This document shows, one piece after another, positions 46,031 through 57,730 of a DNA stretch of 64,000 nt (its first letter is position 1; each line of letters opens with the position of its first letter). Position numbers and translations under genes: made by a program. The stretch comes from Arctopsyche grandis (Eukaryota; Arthropoda; Insecta; Trichoptera; Hydropsychidae): positions 11,597,501-11,661,500 of the forward strand of contig NC_135362.1 in assembly GCF_051622035.1 (NCBI RefSeq), given 5' to 3'. The notes under the pieces are model-generated. The model worked only from the letters and a program-made list of their open reading frames with translations, did no database searches and was not told the origin of the DNA.

Positions 46031-46400
46031 CATAGATATATAATACACGGGTCTACGTGACGAGACTTTGCGTTTTTTGGGTTTACGTGACGAGACTTTC
46101 CGATATTTGCGTTTTCTGTAATTTAACATTCTGTCTCGTCACGGAGACCGATAATACACATAGATGGGCCCTGGCGTGTGATTTTGGTCGGAGATCTTGT
46201 CTTCACTAACTGAGGGGTGCGGGGGGTTTAACTAGAGGGGAAGTTGGGAAAAAAAAAAGGTTTTTTCCCTACGACGCAGCGGTACCTACCTACCTACCTA
46301 CCTACTGAGAGAAACTGTGCATGCGCCATATATTTTGCATGCGCCAAAAGGGAGACCAGTATAAAGCGTGAGGGCGGATTTAGTGTATTATACATCAATG
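46031..46400. mobile_element. CATTGATGTATAAT-family MITE inside the Helitron
   Basis: Right tip ATTATACATCAATG is perfect, left tip CATAGATATATAAT is changed at two or three positions. Flanks GTTGCAAT (46023-46030) and GTTGCGAT (46401-46408) form an 8-bp duplication with one mismatch. Interior matches 15604-15856 in reverse. It is itself split by a MULE-type element at 46049-46150; without it and the duplication it is about 259 bp, like the 253-bp copy. Confidence 0.8.
46049..46150. mobile_element. Short MULE-type MITE inside a MITE
   Basis: GGGTCTACGTGACGAGAC on the left and GTCTCGTCACGGAGACCG on the right are inverted repeats. ATAATACAC is duplicated exactly at 46040-46048 and 46151-46159 (9 bp). 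It shares CCGATATTTGCGTTTTC and the tip with the larger foldback elements at 642 and 53272. Confidence 0.75.
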
Positions 46401-46685
46401 GTTGCGATGCCATAATAATTGATGCAATTTCCGTTCTCGTTCTTGTTCTTGTTCTCGTTCCCGTTCCCATTTGTCGGAAAAACGCAGGCAGTGAACACAT
46501 TTGAAATTATTGCCTTGCAATGACACTCAGTCCCGTTTCTCCCGATTCCATGCCCGTTTTTTCCCGTTTTTTTCACAGTAATCTTCCCGGACATGCATAC
46601 AACAAATCCTGAAAGTTCCATCGTAATCGCTTCAGTGGCTTAGGAGCCTATTCGAGACACAGATATTCATTTTTATATATATCGA

Positions 46686-46976
46686 CTAGCCGAACCCTGG
46701 CGTGCGTTGCAATGCCATAATAACGCATGCAATTCCCGTTCCCGTTCCCATTTGTCGGAAAAACGCAGGTAGCGAACACATTTGAAATTATTGCGTTGCA
46801 ATGACACTCATTCCCGTTTTTCCCGTTTCCGTTCACGTTTTTTTTTCACAATAATCTTTCCGGACATGCACACAACAAATGCTGAAATTTTCATCGTAAT
46901 CAGTCGAGTGGTTTAGCAGCCTATTCGAGACAGACACACACACATACACACAGACATTAATTTTTATATATATAGA
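46686..46976 (-). mobile_element. Helitron directly abutting the preceding one
   Basis: On the minus strand it starts TCTATATATATAAAAATT at 46976 and ends CGGCTAG at 46686. Its last base touches the first base of the Helitron at 46003-46685, giving a head-to-tail pair with no spacer. The 3' hairpin GCATGCGTT/AACGCACGC is intact but for one base. Confidence 0.8.
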
Positions 46977-47125
46977 TTGTCAGTATGCATTTTTAAATAA
47001 GCAGTATCCAAGTGAGCAATAATAAAGTGGTGAATTTAATCAGTATAATAACTAAAATATCAGTATAAAATATAAATAATCAGTATAAAACTAAAAGATC
47101 GGCATATAATATAAACAGTCAGTAT

Positions 47126-47599
47126 TGTTGCGTGAGAGTGAGTTAAGGATCCAAATTAAAGATCAAAGTCGCTTCACAGCATTTATTGAATGATTCAGGA
47201 GGTCCACACGTAGCCACCGCTCACTCCAGAATAATTTAATATGGCCCAAATACCTCCTTATAAAGGATAAGTTGCTCACCACAGCTTCCCAACCCGTGGT
47301 ACGCGTACCACTTGGAGGTCCGCGGTTGATAGTTGGTGGTACGCGAATAAAATCAATAATGCAATAACAAATTTCATGAAATATAATCATTTTATATGGT
47401 GGTACAATTTGGTGTAATGTACTACCAAGAGGTACACGAGTCAAAAAAGGTTGGAAGCCGCTGGTAAGTGAGTCTCACGCTCTCGGGTTCTGAGAATCAG
47501 CCACTTGCTAAGTTCCGTTCTGCCAATTCGGGGGTCTCCATTGTTAATCCCCGAAAGCACTTAGACTGTGGATACTCTCACTCGTGTTCCCATGTTACA
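47126..47599 (-). mobile_element. Solo LTR, Ty3/gypsy-like, 474 bp including a nested MITE
   Basis: Starts TGTTGCGTGAGAG and ends CCCATGTTACA; GTAT is duplicated on both sides (47122-47125, 47600-47603). It resembles the LTR at 14138-14524 through GGATCC, TCACAGCATTTATTG and TGATTCAGGAG. A hAT-type MITE lies at 47282-47463. No internal region remains, so it is a fossil. Confidence 0.75.
47282..47463. mobile_element. hAT-type MITE inside the solo LTR
   Basis: Begins CAGCTTCCCAACCCGTGG and ends GGTTGGAAGCCGCTG; both tips resemble the CAG...TTCCCAACC hAT terminus. GGTACGCGTACC and related pieces recur inside. The 8-bp flanks do not match, so the exact borders are uncert­ain. Confidence 0.55.
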
Positions 47600-48358
47600 G
47601 TATTATAATACCAAAGCGTCAGCATGAAATATAAACAATCACTATTTCGACGAAAAAATGTCAGTTGGTATGCTTGACAATTAACCCTATCTACTCGCAT
47701 AGGTGTTGGCTTAAATATAATACTAATTTTAGTATTTATTAATAGAGGTAGGATAGTCACAGTACTATCCATTGTTCCATTGTTGTAAATCCTTTGTAAA
47801 AAAGGTTCGCCAAACCTTTAACAATGCATTTACAACCTTTGAACAATACGCGGCCCCTTCTGGGTCCGGTGACTATTTATTAACCTAACCTAGCCTTTAA
47901 TAAATAAAACCAACCTTAACTTATGAAATAATATATGAAATATTGATTATTTTTTGATTTATACTGACAACGTTTTAAAATTATACTTACACATGTTAAA
48001 TTTTCTACTGTCATTTTAGTATTTTTACTAACCAGATTTTGTATATAATACTGACCATTTTGGTATAAAAAATACTGATCAAAATATATTCATCCACTAT
48101 AGATATATTTTTTTTTTTACTTATGCCCGGCAGTAGTAAATAGTTTTCAGTTACCATTTTCAAATTATGTGAGTTCTTTTGCTAGGTTTCAAAAATTTAA
48201 AATACGTGTCGGAAAAAGTGGAAATAAAAATTTATCAAACATGGTCAGTATATGTGGTGCTAGGTGTTGTATGTTGTTGATCCACTGGTGGCGGGAAAAG
48301 TCATAACTGTGCTTGGAATGTCACTTGTGAGTGTCAGGTTTTGGCTGTCAAAATCCAA

Positions 48359-51300
48359 ATGTTTTTATTAGATTGCAGCACAGCAAACAATCACCACACG
48401 AAGAAGTGCAATGATAACATTTCATTGGAGAAATGGGGTTGCTTAAAAAGTAGTATTATTACCACCGAGAATCGCCGACTTGATTCGATCCAATTATTCA
48501 ACAATGTATACGAAAGGGGCTGTCTTGAGCGACATGCAGATGAGCTATTTGCACTTTCAAGGTACTATTCCTGCCTTATATTTTCAGATAGTAAATTAAA
48601 CGTATTTCAATACATTCCAATATTAATATTGAAATATATTCTAAACTAATACTCAGATACATATGCTGATTTGATTGCAGATCATTTTTTCGATTCCTCG
48701 ATAATGCTGCTAGGAATAATAAATTACCGAATACGTCTTCCACTCAAAATAGTTTTCATTCCAACTTTGGCTTTTTGAGAGAATCTATAGTAGATTTTTT
48801 CAATTTCATCCAGGAAACTTTGAAAGATTATATTAGAAACAATGAAAATTATAATTTGAAAAATGTAATACCTACACCAGATGTTAAAGAACAACTTTTT
48901 TCGTTTCGTCTATTGGTCAATAAAATAAATTGTCTTCCAGACTTTATTTTAAATAATTGTCTATCAGAATATGGAAATCAGGTATACACATATAATATAA
49001 ATTTCATCTTGAGCGTTAATAATACATTTAAATTTGAATTTAGTTTTCTTTTTATTGTTATTTTTAGTGTACTTTGGCGTCTTTCCACATATTTCATCTG
49101 TATTTGGAGTTATTCTGGATGCAATTTGTGATTGCAATGCAATACAGATGTATTGAAAATTCATTTTCTCGAGAAAATTTGCTGGAAACTGAAGATTTTG
49201 AAAGTGAACGAGTGTATACAAACACTGATCAAAATTTTGAACCAGAAGTAGAACGAGAAATCGAATGGATTTTATACAATCTAATGTCGCTATCCAGCAA
49301 ATGCTATGATGCGGTATTTGTTTTATATTAATTATTGTTTCATACGTACATATATACAGTCAGAGTGTACCAATATTTTCATATATACATTTTTTTTTAT
49401 TTTAGAAAGGATCGAAAGGAATATTTTCATGTAGTTGTGTTGAAAATATGTGGCATTCACTACAAATTTCTATTGATAAATTGTCGAATGAAAACAAATC
49501 TGCTGGATTTTGGAAGTACTATAATACTATTGTGTTAAAATATGTACTACAAGTTGAAGACATCAACTTGAACACTAAAAAAAAATCATGTAATGTTTTC
49601 GATGCAATGGATAATATAAAATCAAATAAGCCTTTAGAATTTTCTCTAACTTTACTTTCGAGACTAGCCAATTTCTACGATAAAGGCTTTCAAGAAGTTC
49701 CACCACCTGAAAACGTACGCATACAAGTTCTTTATAAAATTATACAAAAAAAAATAAGCATTATTAAACGATATTCATTTTTTAGGTGAACTCCAATTTT
49801 GCAATTTTAGAAGCTATCCTAAAATACATTATTAAAAACGATGAAGGTATATCAGAAATAAGTATGCGAGATATAATGAAACAAATTATTAAAATTTCTA
49901 ATGTATGGACAGAGCCTAAAAGTGAAATAATTACATTATTGTGGGAATATTTTCATAAGAGATTAAATTCAGCCTTTTCAGTCATTGGACAAGATATCAG
50001 CTCTTCTTCTCTTCAAACCAGTTTTTTTAAGTACATACATACATACTTACATTTATACTATGTATATAAATCAATATAAAAACCATTCATATATACAAAA
50101 TATATTGTAATTAATATACTTATATTACAAAATATATTGTATTTAAATAATTGTATATATTTTCAGTTCTTCAATTGCTGAGATTGTATCAGATTTAAAT
50201 TTATGTCTATCAACATTGGATATATCGAAAAATTGCACAAGAATTGAAAATAGCTTTTTCCTCTTTATCACTTTACTGGGAACACATTTAAAGAATAGTA
50301 TTGCTCTACGGCAAACCAGTTACTGCCAAAAGATTAAAGGTCGGATATTACCAAAATTCAATGCAAGTAAAATCATGGCGTTGAATGAGTTCGGTTTGAA
50401 AAATTTTTCAACATTATTTTTAGTTATGGCAAAAGCAACAGATGACGTCATTATGGTGAGTTCTATTGTATATATGTATTTTTATAATTTCAATCACACA
50501 ATTAAAATAACATATCAAATTTTGCAGTGCAATAAGCTACAAGATTTAATTGTGCAACTACCGTTTGATAATCTACCGTGGAACAAGAAACAAATTCTTA
50601 TAAAAACTCATCTTATTATTCTTTATTTGTATGTGGAAAACAATAGATCCATTAGTAAAGTTTCCATACCCGTCAAATCGATACTGAATAAATATTGTTC
50701 TTTGAGAGATAGTGAATCAATGAGTCTCAGTAAGATAGCCTTAAATGGTTACTTGGAAATACTAGAAATTAGTTCTGAATTTCAAAACGATGAGCACATA
50801 TTATTAGGTATGTTCGTGTTTTATAAAATGTACATTTCTGATGCATTATATGACATTATTTTTAAAGTAATCATTATTTTGTAGATTCTTGGATATCAAA
50901 ATATTTAAATGTGTGCAGCCTACCTGATCTATACAAAGTCTTGGAAATGTTTAACAATATTTTGTCAAAGCTACAGATTCTTTGTTCATATCAAATGAAT
51001 TTGAATAACAGTGTTTTGTCACTTACAAATGCTTTTTTCCAACACATTCTCACAACCATTAAAACTCTCTATTCTAATGGTGTATCAGCTTTACAAATAG
51101 GCGATTTAGCATTTGGATTTGCTAAATTTGTCTTAGAAAATGAAGTGTTTTCAAAACAATATGAAAGTTTTCAAAATTTGATCAAGTATTTTATTGATAT
51201 TGAAAGTGTAAATGAAAGGTATACATTTTATACATAAACACATCTTAACTTTGAACGTTATTTTATATTACATATGTATTTGCGTGTTTCAGGGTCATTC

Positions 51301-53154
51301 GTCATTATTTTAGTTTGATTTTACAAGACGATCAAGTGTTGCAGTCTCTTTCGAATAGTAATAAAAATTGTCAGAGTCTTCTAATTCACTGTTGGATTAA
51401 ATGTGCTTTCATATCCACGGAAGAATTAGCTGACGATGATGCACACTTAATGCTATTGATATGTCAATTAGAAGAATTTTCCTCATTAAATATTACACCC
51501 GGATATAGTGATAGAGAGCAAAAAAATTTATGTAAATTCTTTTATGCCTTAAATCAATCTTGGATTAATTGTCAGGTTAAATCAAATATTACTTAATAAA
51601 TTGTGCTTTTATGACATAGTGAAACTGTAATTGATCTAATAAACAATTTCAGGATGCAAATGAAAAAAAAATCTTCAGAAATAGAGTAAATCAATATTTG
51701 AACAATGTTGAGAAATATGTTGCAACATTTATAAAAACACCAGTGTCACTTCAACATTCGATACAAATATTTATCGCACTTGGAAGCTTATTTTTACATT
51801 GCTCTCCTATTATTTATACCAGAGTAAGTATTATTTACAAACAACGTTGGTTACAAGTTTGAGGATACTCTTATAAAATGTTTACATTATATGTACATAT
51901 ATCAGCATATGTATTATTATAATAAAATAAAAATAATAGTGTAAATAGTTGAAATTAAAATATATTAATGCACTCAAACCTCGGCCTTCAGTGTATCTCA
52001 TTAAATTTATATGTTTAAAGTCCTATCAATATTTGCATGCATATATGTATATATACCTATGCTGCTATCATTTTGCATTCTATATTTTCAGGCTGATCCA
52101 ACTTGTTTACTTCACCGCCTTGTAAATACTATTTTACTACCGCATCAATTATTCATGGATAAGAAACATCATAATTATGTGTTATCGGGAATTTGTAAAA
52201 GTTGGTATATATTCATGACAGGATTGTACAAGCTGGATCATAAAAATGACATATATATCGAAAAAGTGATGAGAGATATGGTTGTTCAATACCTACCGCA
52301 TTTCGTTGAGAAAACTTTAAATAGGGATTCTCCATTCAACGTGACGAACTCAATGATTCCAAACAAATACAGTTCAGATTTCCTTCTGGAAAAATACATA
52401 TTGGAAAAAATAGCATCTCACTTTATAACCTGTAGAGGAAAACAAAGTCATGTTCATTCCACTAAGGTTCTCTATGCTAGATTAAAATGTGGAATACTAT
52501 GCTTTTTTTTTTTAATATGTATTAACTTTTTTCTTCTTTTCAGGCGTTATGTATAGTGCATAATCTTTGTTTAACAAATGACATTAATATGCTACAAATT
52601 ATTGTACTCAATACGTTGCCTTCAATTTTCGAACAGTTGATGTTCTGCGATAATTCAAATCCCAACAAGAGAATCTCTGAACAAATTGTGAATTTAATAT
52701 GCAACAGTCCATGCAGAAATGAAACTGTCGATATAAGGTTTTTATTATATTTATTGTTTTCAATTTGAAACTGTTTTATACTACTCCATTTTAACATTTT
52801 CTTTACACACACACAGATATGAAGTAAAAGAAGTCTTAGTGAAATCGTGTCAAAAACATTTAGCCTTCAATTCCAGCTCATTTTTTAAATTAGTTACTAA
52901 TGTATCACCATTTCTTGGCGTCCAATTGATGGAAACTTTTTTGTCATTATTGAAAGCGGAAATTTCTAAAATAGAAAACATGAGAGGTGTCGGATTTGAT
53001 CTTGGACTCAGGTTACAATTTTATTTTGTGATAATTATTTATTGAAATCAACTATATATGTATGAATGTACATAGTCGTCTAAAAAGGAACCATTTGTTT
53101 TATTTCAGAAATGGCATTCGTGAAATTGAAACACATTTCAAACAGAATAAGTGA
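48359..53154 (+). CDS. MMS22L: MMS22-like DNA repair protein
   Basis: Fourteen exons: 48359-48561, 48681-48981, 49068-49313, 49406-49714, 49786-50030, 50167-50455, 50528-50807, 50885-51218, 51293-51575, 51653-51823, 52092-52466, 52544-52737, 52817-53011, 53109-53154; all in frame, 1156 aa (human 1243). MMS22L pairs with TONSL to load RAD51 at stalled replication forks in the nucleus. The match to human runs through the length: TEPKSEIITLLWEYFHKRLN, KIKGRILPKFNASK, NEFGLKNFSTLFLVM, VNTILLPHQLF and a C-terminal part ending ETHFKQNK. The sequence is rich in Leu, Ile, Asn and Lys and looks like a helical solenoid; no catalytic motif is expected. The open frame continues upstream of the ATG to a TTG at 48341, but 48359 is the first ATG. 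Confidence 0.93.
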
Positions 53155-53807
53155 TCTGCAATGTATGTATGTATGTATGTTATAAAAAAAATCAAAAAGG
53201 CTGACTAAATAGATCAAAATCAAATAAAATACTGCATTTCAAAAAAAAAAAATATATATATATATATATATCGGTCTCCGTCAGGGGCCCGAATGTGAAA
53301 CGCCCGAAAACGCAAATATCGGAAGGCAAAGATCGAAAATCGAAAGATCTTAAGTCGAAAGATAAAAGAAGGGTGCATGGTAAACTGTACATACTGACGT
53401 ACATACTCACTTAATTTGCGCGAGCAGGATACAACAGGAACAAGAGGAACAGGCTTTTCCTCCCGTATTCTGCGCGCGCACATTAATACGGGAGGAAAAG
53501 CCTGTTCCTCTTGTTCCTGTTGTATCCTGCTCGCGCAAATTAAATGAGTATGTACCGTTTACCATGCACCCTTTTTTTGTATCTTTCGACTTAAGATCTT
53601 TCGATTTTCGATCTTTGCCTTCCGATACTTGCGTTTTCGGGCGTTTCACATTCAGGCCCGTGTGGTAGACCTATATATACCTATATATGTATTCATACTA
53701 ATTCAAATAATTTATAGTAAAATTGTTCTTTAATCATTTGTCATAATAAAATTTAATTTAAACTAAACATAATAACAATATATTGATAAAATTGCTCACA
53801 AATAATA
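53155..53807. other. MMS22L/AGA tail-to-tail intergenic region
   Basis: 653 bp between stop codons, mostly filled by a foldback element (53272-53671). The remainder is AT-rich 3' UTR-like sequence. Confidence 0.6.
53272..53671. mobile_element. MULE-type foldback MITE, near-complete copy
   Basis: Two arms of about 190 bp (53272-53465 and 53485-53671) are inverted copies meeting at GCGCGCGCACATTAATACGG. Each contains CCTGTTCCTCTTGTTCCTGT, GATCTTTCGATTTTCGATCT and CCGATA.TTGCGTTTTCGGG. Tips GGTCTCCGTCAGG and GGTAGACC. The flanks are TA-rich, so a duplication cannot be proved here. Short frames across it are by-products of the repeat. Confidence 0.75.
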
Positions 53808-56800
53808 TTAAGTTTTTGTAACATATGGCTCTGTACATGTAACACTTTCAATATGAACACCGTCAATACTAGGATTACCTATGACGAAAGGAAACTCTTT
53901 CATACCATGGCAAGCTGCACCATAAATTCCTGATTTATGAACTGCTATAACAGCTCCGGAAAAACTTGGATAAACTTGAGCAATTCGAACAATCGCCATC
54001 CTTGCAGCTTCAGAAGGTGTGGTGCCTCTTCGCATTTCCTCGACGGCCAAAAAACTATAAATAAAATTTAATACATCGATATTTGTTTAATTCAAACATT
54101 GTTTTAAACAAACATCGCACAAATAACTTGTACAAACCTTGGCACAAATCTAAGCATTACATCTCCGTCTCCGGTGGCGACCGCTGCACCAACTGTACTG
54201 TCAGCGTACGCACCAGACCCTACTAATGGAGAATCTCCCACTCTTCTATAAATACAAACATCTTTAAAATAAAGTATTAAAGTATTAAACTTATTATTAC
54301 CTACTATAATAACTTACTTACCCGGGTATTTTGTGCCTCGCTCCATTAGTGGACGTTCCAGCAGCAACACTTCCATGAATATCTATGGCTATCATGCTTA
54401 TAGTATCATGATTTTCACTTCCGATTTTATATTTATTTCTTAAAGATTTTGTTTTTTTGGTTATCTTTCTTATGGGAGTATATGGACCGCAGTTTGTTTT
54501 TGGATTTGGGGTCACATTCTAAAATCAATTATATTTAACGAGTGACAATATAAGCTAATAGGTAATGTATTCTAATATAAAATAATAAACTGACACTTAA
54601 TTTACCTCCCAAAAATTGGGTTGACATGTTTTTTCTAACCACTTCTGCCAAATATCTATAGAGGTCGATGTAGACAATGATTCTTCCTTAAAACCCATTT
54701 CTACTGCAAACTTAGTAGCTAAATCGCCGGCTATCATGGAATGTGCAGTGTTTTCCAAGACTTTTCTTGCTACAGAAATTACATTTTTTATTCTCCTTAT
54801 TGCAGCTACAGCTCCAACATTCATAGTATTCCTTAAAATAATGAAGTCTGTTTAGTTCGTTCGTGTGAAAAAAAATATTGAGGATCCATTTCTGATGCGT
54901 ACCCATCCATAATTAGCGAATCCAACGTAGTCTCACCAGTTTCATCTGGACTCCCACCGTAACCGACGGTCCCATCACACTGTTCAATTTCACAGACGGA
55001 ACATCCCTTTTCGATTGCGTCGAGAGATGAACCATTTTGAATCGTTCTCCAGCCTAGAATTAAAATTAACCTTATAGGAAACTGAATCTAATACATCTAA
55101 TACATAATTTCAAAAGAGACTTTGTATGCATGTAAGTTTTGGTTCGTAGAATCCATGACGTAATCGAAAAATTTAATTTTCTATGACAACGACTTCGATA
55201 TCGATTTGGATTTCAGTTCCAATTCCCGTTTCCGGATTCGGATTCCTGTTTCAGTTCCGGTTCCCGATTCATGTTTCGGTTCCTGATCCCAATTCCTCTT
55301 TCAGTTCCGGATCTCAAATGCTTTTTCAGTCTCAGATCCAGTTTCCGATTCCTTTTTCATTTCTGATTTCCGATTCCGATTTTAACTCCTTTTTCAGTTC
55401 CGATTCCCTTATATGTATATTAAAAAAAAAACCATTCGTTTCTGATTGGCTGTTGTAAAATATATTTTTCGATTCAAATAAATTAAATAAAAAAACAAAT
55501 GGATATTTACTATTTGATTAGCTATGTTTAAGCAGTTTATATAATAAATACCGAGCGAAGCCGGATAAAACCACTAGTGATAAATAAAGTAAAGCAAAAA
55601 ATGAATGATGTTTATTTGAATGCATTGTAAATTAACTGCTAGAGTCAGATGCCCATAAAGCAATTGACGTATTGTCATTAGGCCTTGATAAGTTATAATA
55701 GATGACTTTGATGTAAAGATTAATTTGGAAGTTCTGTGCGACCTTCCGAGACTATGAGGTAGCTGTAAAATGAGGTAGCTGTGCTTAAAAGTTTTGCAAC
55801 GTCCAGTATATTCACCTGATATTGCATCAGATTATCATCTTTCGTCATCAAAGTTTAGGAATCTAGCACAACTTGTGCTATTACGAATCAAAACCAGTGA
55901 TCTCATCATCGATCCTATACAAACATGCATAACTCAAGGGCAACGTCTCCTTCGACCATTCCAGAAGAAAGAGTTCATCGCTCGATCGTAAAACGAACGA
56001 AACCCAACAGTGATGTCATCAGGCAACTGTAAACACGTGGCACATGATCCCATTCTCAAACGAACGACGTCCTGGCGCTGACCCCATAGCTATAAACCAC
56101 ACGTGTACCAAAGACACGTGCCTCGAAAACAGGTCAACACGTGTTCCCAACAAACGTGTCCTGGAAACGAAGACAAAGCATCTGCACACGGCATGCTTCA
56201 AGCCAGAACGTATATAAAGCGACGCACCAGCTCCCAACACCAGAGTGAACCTCTGGAGTTCAACCAGCTCACTTCTACGAAGCTCAACCTCTTCGTACAT
56301 ACAATAACCATTGTAACAATTGAACAAAAATAAACGATACTCTTACAAACTACACAACGTGTGTTTTGTTAGGCCGGGATACGGTCAACATCCCTCTCTG
56401 CCTTACAAAAGCATTTTTACATTAGTTGAACATGTCTGAATTCATTTATTCATTCTTTAATGAAAACTCACCAGAATTTACAGGAGGAATTGAAAAATTG
56501 CTTTATCTGTGAAAAAGGTTATAGCCAATAATGGAAATTACATAACAGAATAATATTCTAGTTTTTATTTAAATACTTTTTTCACAATAAAAAATGCAAT
56601 ATCTTTCCGCTTTATCTAATAATAGACCGGCTAATAATGGTAATAAAGTTTTGTAACTGGATAATTATTATTATCTTTTATTGAACAGTTCAAATATTGC
56701 TTAAACTTAGGGTCGTTACGTTAGTAGTATATAAATAAGTTAAGATGTCCAACAATAATACTACAATATAAATATATACACAAGTACCTATATGATATTC

Positions 56801-56988
56801 ATACTTTTAACGAAAATTGGAGGTGTAAAAAACGAGTGCGAACCTTCTTCGCCAGCATTAACAAATCTCCAAGTGGTGATAACGAGCGGAAGCTGGCCAC
56901 GGCATGGAGATGGATTTAAAAGCAGCAAAAGTGCCAACAGACAAGTAAATTGTACCATCGACCTCATCGTCACTATCACTAATGTCAT
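53808..56988 (-). CDS. AGA: Aspartylglucosaminidase (lysosomal)
   Basis: Six exons: 56844-56988, 54903-55053, 54606-54831, 54322-54518, 54138-54245, 53808-54054; 357 aa (human 346). It cleaves the GlcNAc-Asn bond of glycoproteins in lysosomes. The first exon carries a signal peptide ([12 protein letters not shown]) followed by [18 protein letters not shown], where mature AGA begins. [37 protein letters not shown] and NCGPY follow. The autocleavage site is NHD^TISM; this Thr becomes the N-terminal nucleophile of the beta chain. [20 protein letters not shown] and [20 protein letters not shown] are the substrate-binding loops. The start could be any of three Met codons (56988, 56967, 56958). The 1.8-kb first intron carries a minisatellite, a mariner scrap and an LTR fragment. 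Confidence 0.95.
55180..55430. repeat. Minisatellite of TTCCGATTCC/TTCAGTTCCG units in AGA intron 1
   Basis: Imperfect 6- to 18-bp pyrimidine-rich units such as GATTCCTGTTTCAGTTCCGG repeat over about 250 bp. It resembles in style the GGGAAC runs inside the Helitrons, but no Helitron end adjoins it directly. The plus-strand frame across it is low complexity. Confidence 0.8.
55548..55580 (+). mobile_element. Possible Helitron 3' end (second family)
   Basis: CGAGCGAAGCCGGATAAAAC followed by CACTAG and T resembles the terminus at 11074-11096. The 5' end was not found. Confidence 0.35.
55785..55860 (+). mobile_element. Mariner transposase scrap
   Basis: Translation reads [17 protein letters not shown], matching the conserved mariner block PPYSPDIAPSDYHLF. 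About 70 bp only; one residue is missing compared with the family. The rest of the element is gone. Confidence 0.7.
55913..56400 (+). mobile_element. Partial solo LTR, same family as 11997-12583
   Basis: Shares ATTCCAGAAGAAAGAGTTCA, CAGTGATGTCATCAGGCAAC, CTCTTCGTACATACAATAAC and the GGCCGGGATACGGTCAACAT-like U5 region with the LTR at 11997. A TATATAAAGC box is near 56211 and AATAAACGA near 56328. The 5' part is not recognisable. A fossil with no internal region, in AGA intron 1. Confidence 0.75.
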
Positions 56989-57730
56989 TTTGCGCGTTGC
57001 TTACTAATAGGGTTACCACATGTTTCAACCAACTTATCTATAGCTGTAAGATCTGTCATTTTGACCCAAGGGTTTTGGAAAATATGGAAATTCAAAATAT
57101 AACATTTTCATGTGTATTTTTTATTAGGATTATATTGAATTTCTCTAATTTGTGAATGCTATTTAGTGTTGATGCAAAAAGTAGCTTTATATAAATCCAA
57201 TGAAATAAACATGTCACTCTTCTATGGCGACACTTTATAATTGAAATCTAGCAGCCCTGACTGTTATAAAAATTTTACTGTGATAATTATTCCTAAAATA
57301 AAACAATCAATTTTTTTCAACATAATTAACAAACTAATTTACTAATCTGTAGCCTTTATCTCCAATAAAAAACAAAAAGTTTCTGTTATGTACAAATGAT
57401 TAAAGTATATGACTTTTTTAATCAATAAATAATATTGATTTATGTAGCAAATTTAAAAATGAACAGCAAAAAATAATGGGTAAAGCGATTCCAGCAACCA
57501 TATGGGAATGTTAATCCGATTTTGTAAATCACTGCTTATTTCAGTCATCGATGATATATATGTTTAAATAAGTGAAACGTATAAGAGGTATGTAAAAAAA
57601 AACCGATATCGATCTATGAAGTTTTATTAACACAATAACATACATAACGATACATAAAAATAAACACAATCATACATTATTTAATTTGCATTAAATCTAC
57701 ATTAACATTCCTAATAATTGTCGTCTAAAT
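56989..57730. other. AGA/Tim8 intergenic region
   Basis: About 740 bp, AT-rich. It must hold the AGA promoter and the Tim8 3' UTR. No repeat or gene was recognised. Confidence 0.45.

Larger units (their letters stand above)
46003..46685 (-). mobile_element. Helitron carrying two nested MITEs
   Basis: On the minus strand it starts TCGATATATATAAAAATG at 46685 and ends at CTAG (46006-46003). The body contains the GGGAAC-type repeats and the target of the nested MITE near its 3' hairpin. Removing the insertions (46031-46408) leaves an ordinary copy of about 305 bp. Confidence 0.8.
46977..48358. other. AT-rich DNA with CAGTATAAAATATAA-like degenerate repeats, upstream of MMS22L
   Basis: CAGTAT followed by A/T-rich spacers recurs about every 15-30 bp from 46978 to 47125 and as ATACTG in reverse near 48040-48080, with similar units around 47990-48010. 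A solo LTR (47126-47599) interrupts the array. The last 200 bp before 48359 should include the MMS22L promoter. No gene was recognised. Confidence 0.5.

Noticed and set aside
46294-46500. 68-aa minus-strand frame, with a near copy at 15510-15710
   Set aside because: Shared because both lie in the same MITE family; the peptide has no features of its own.
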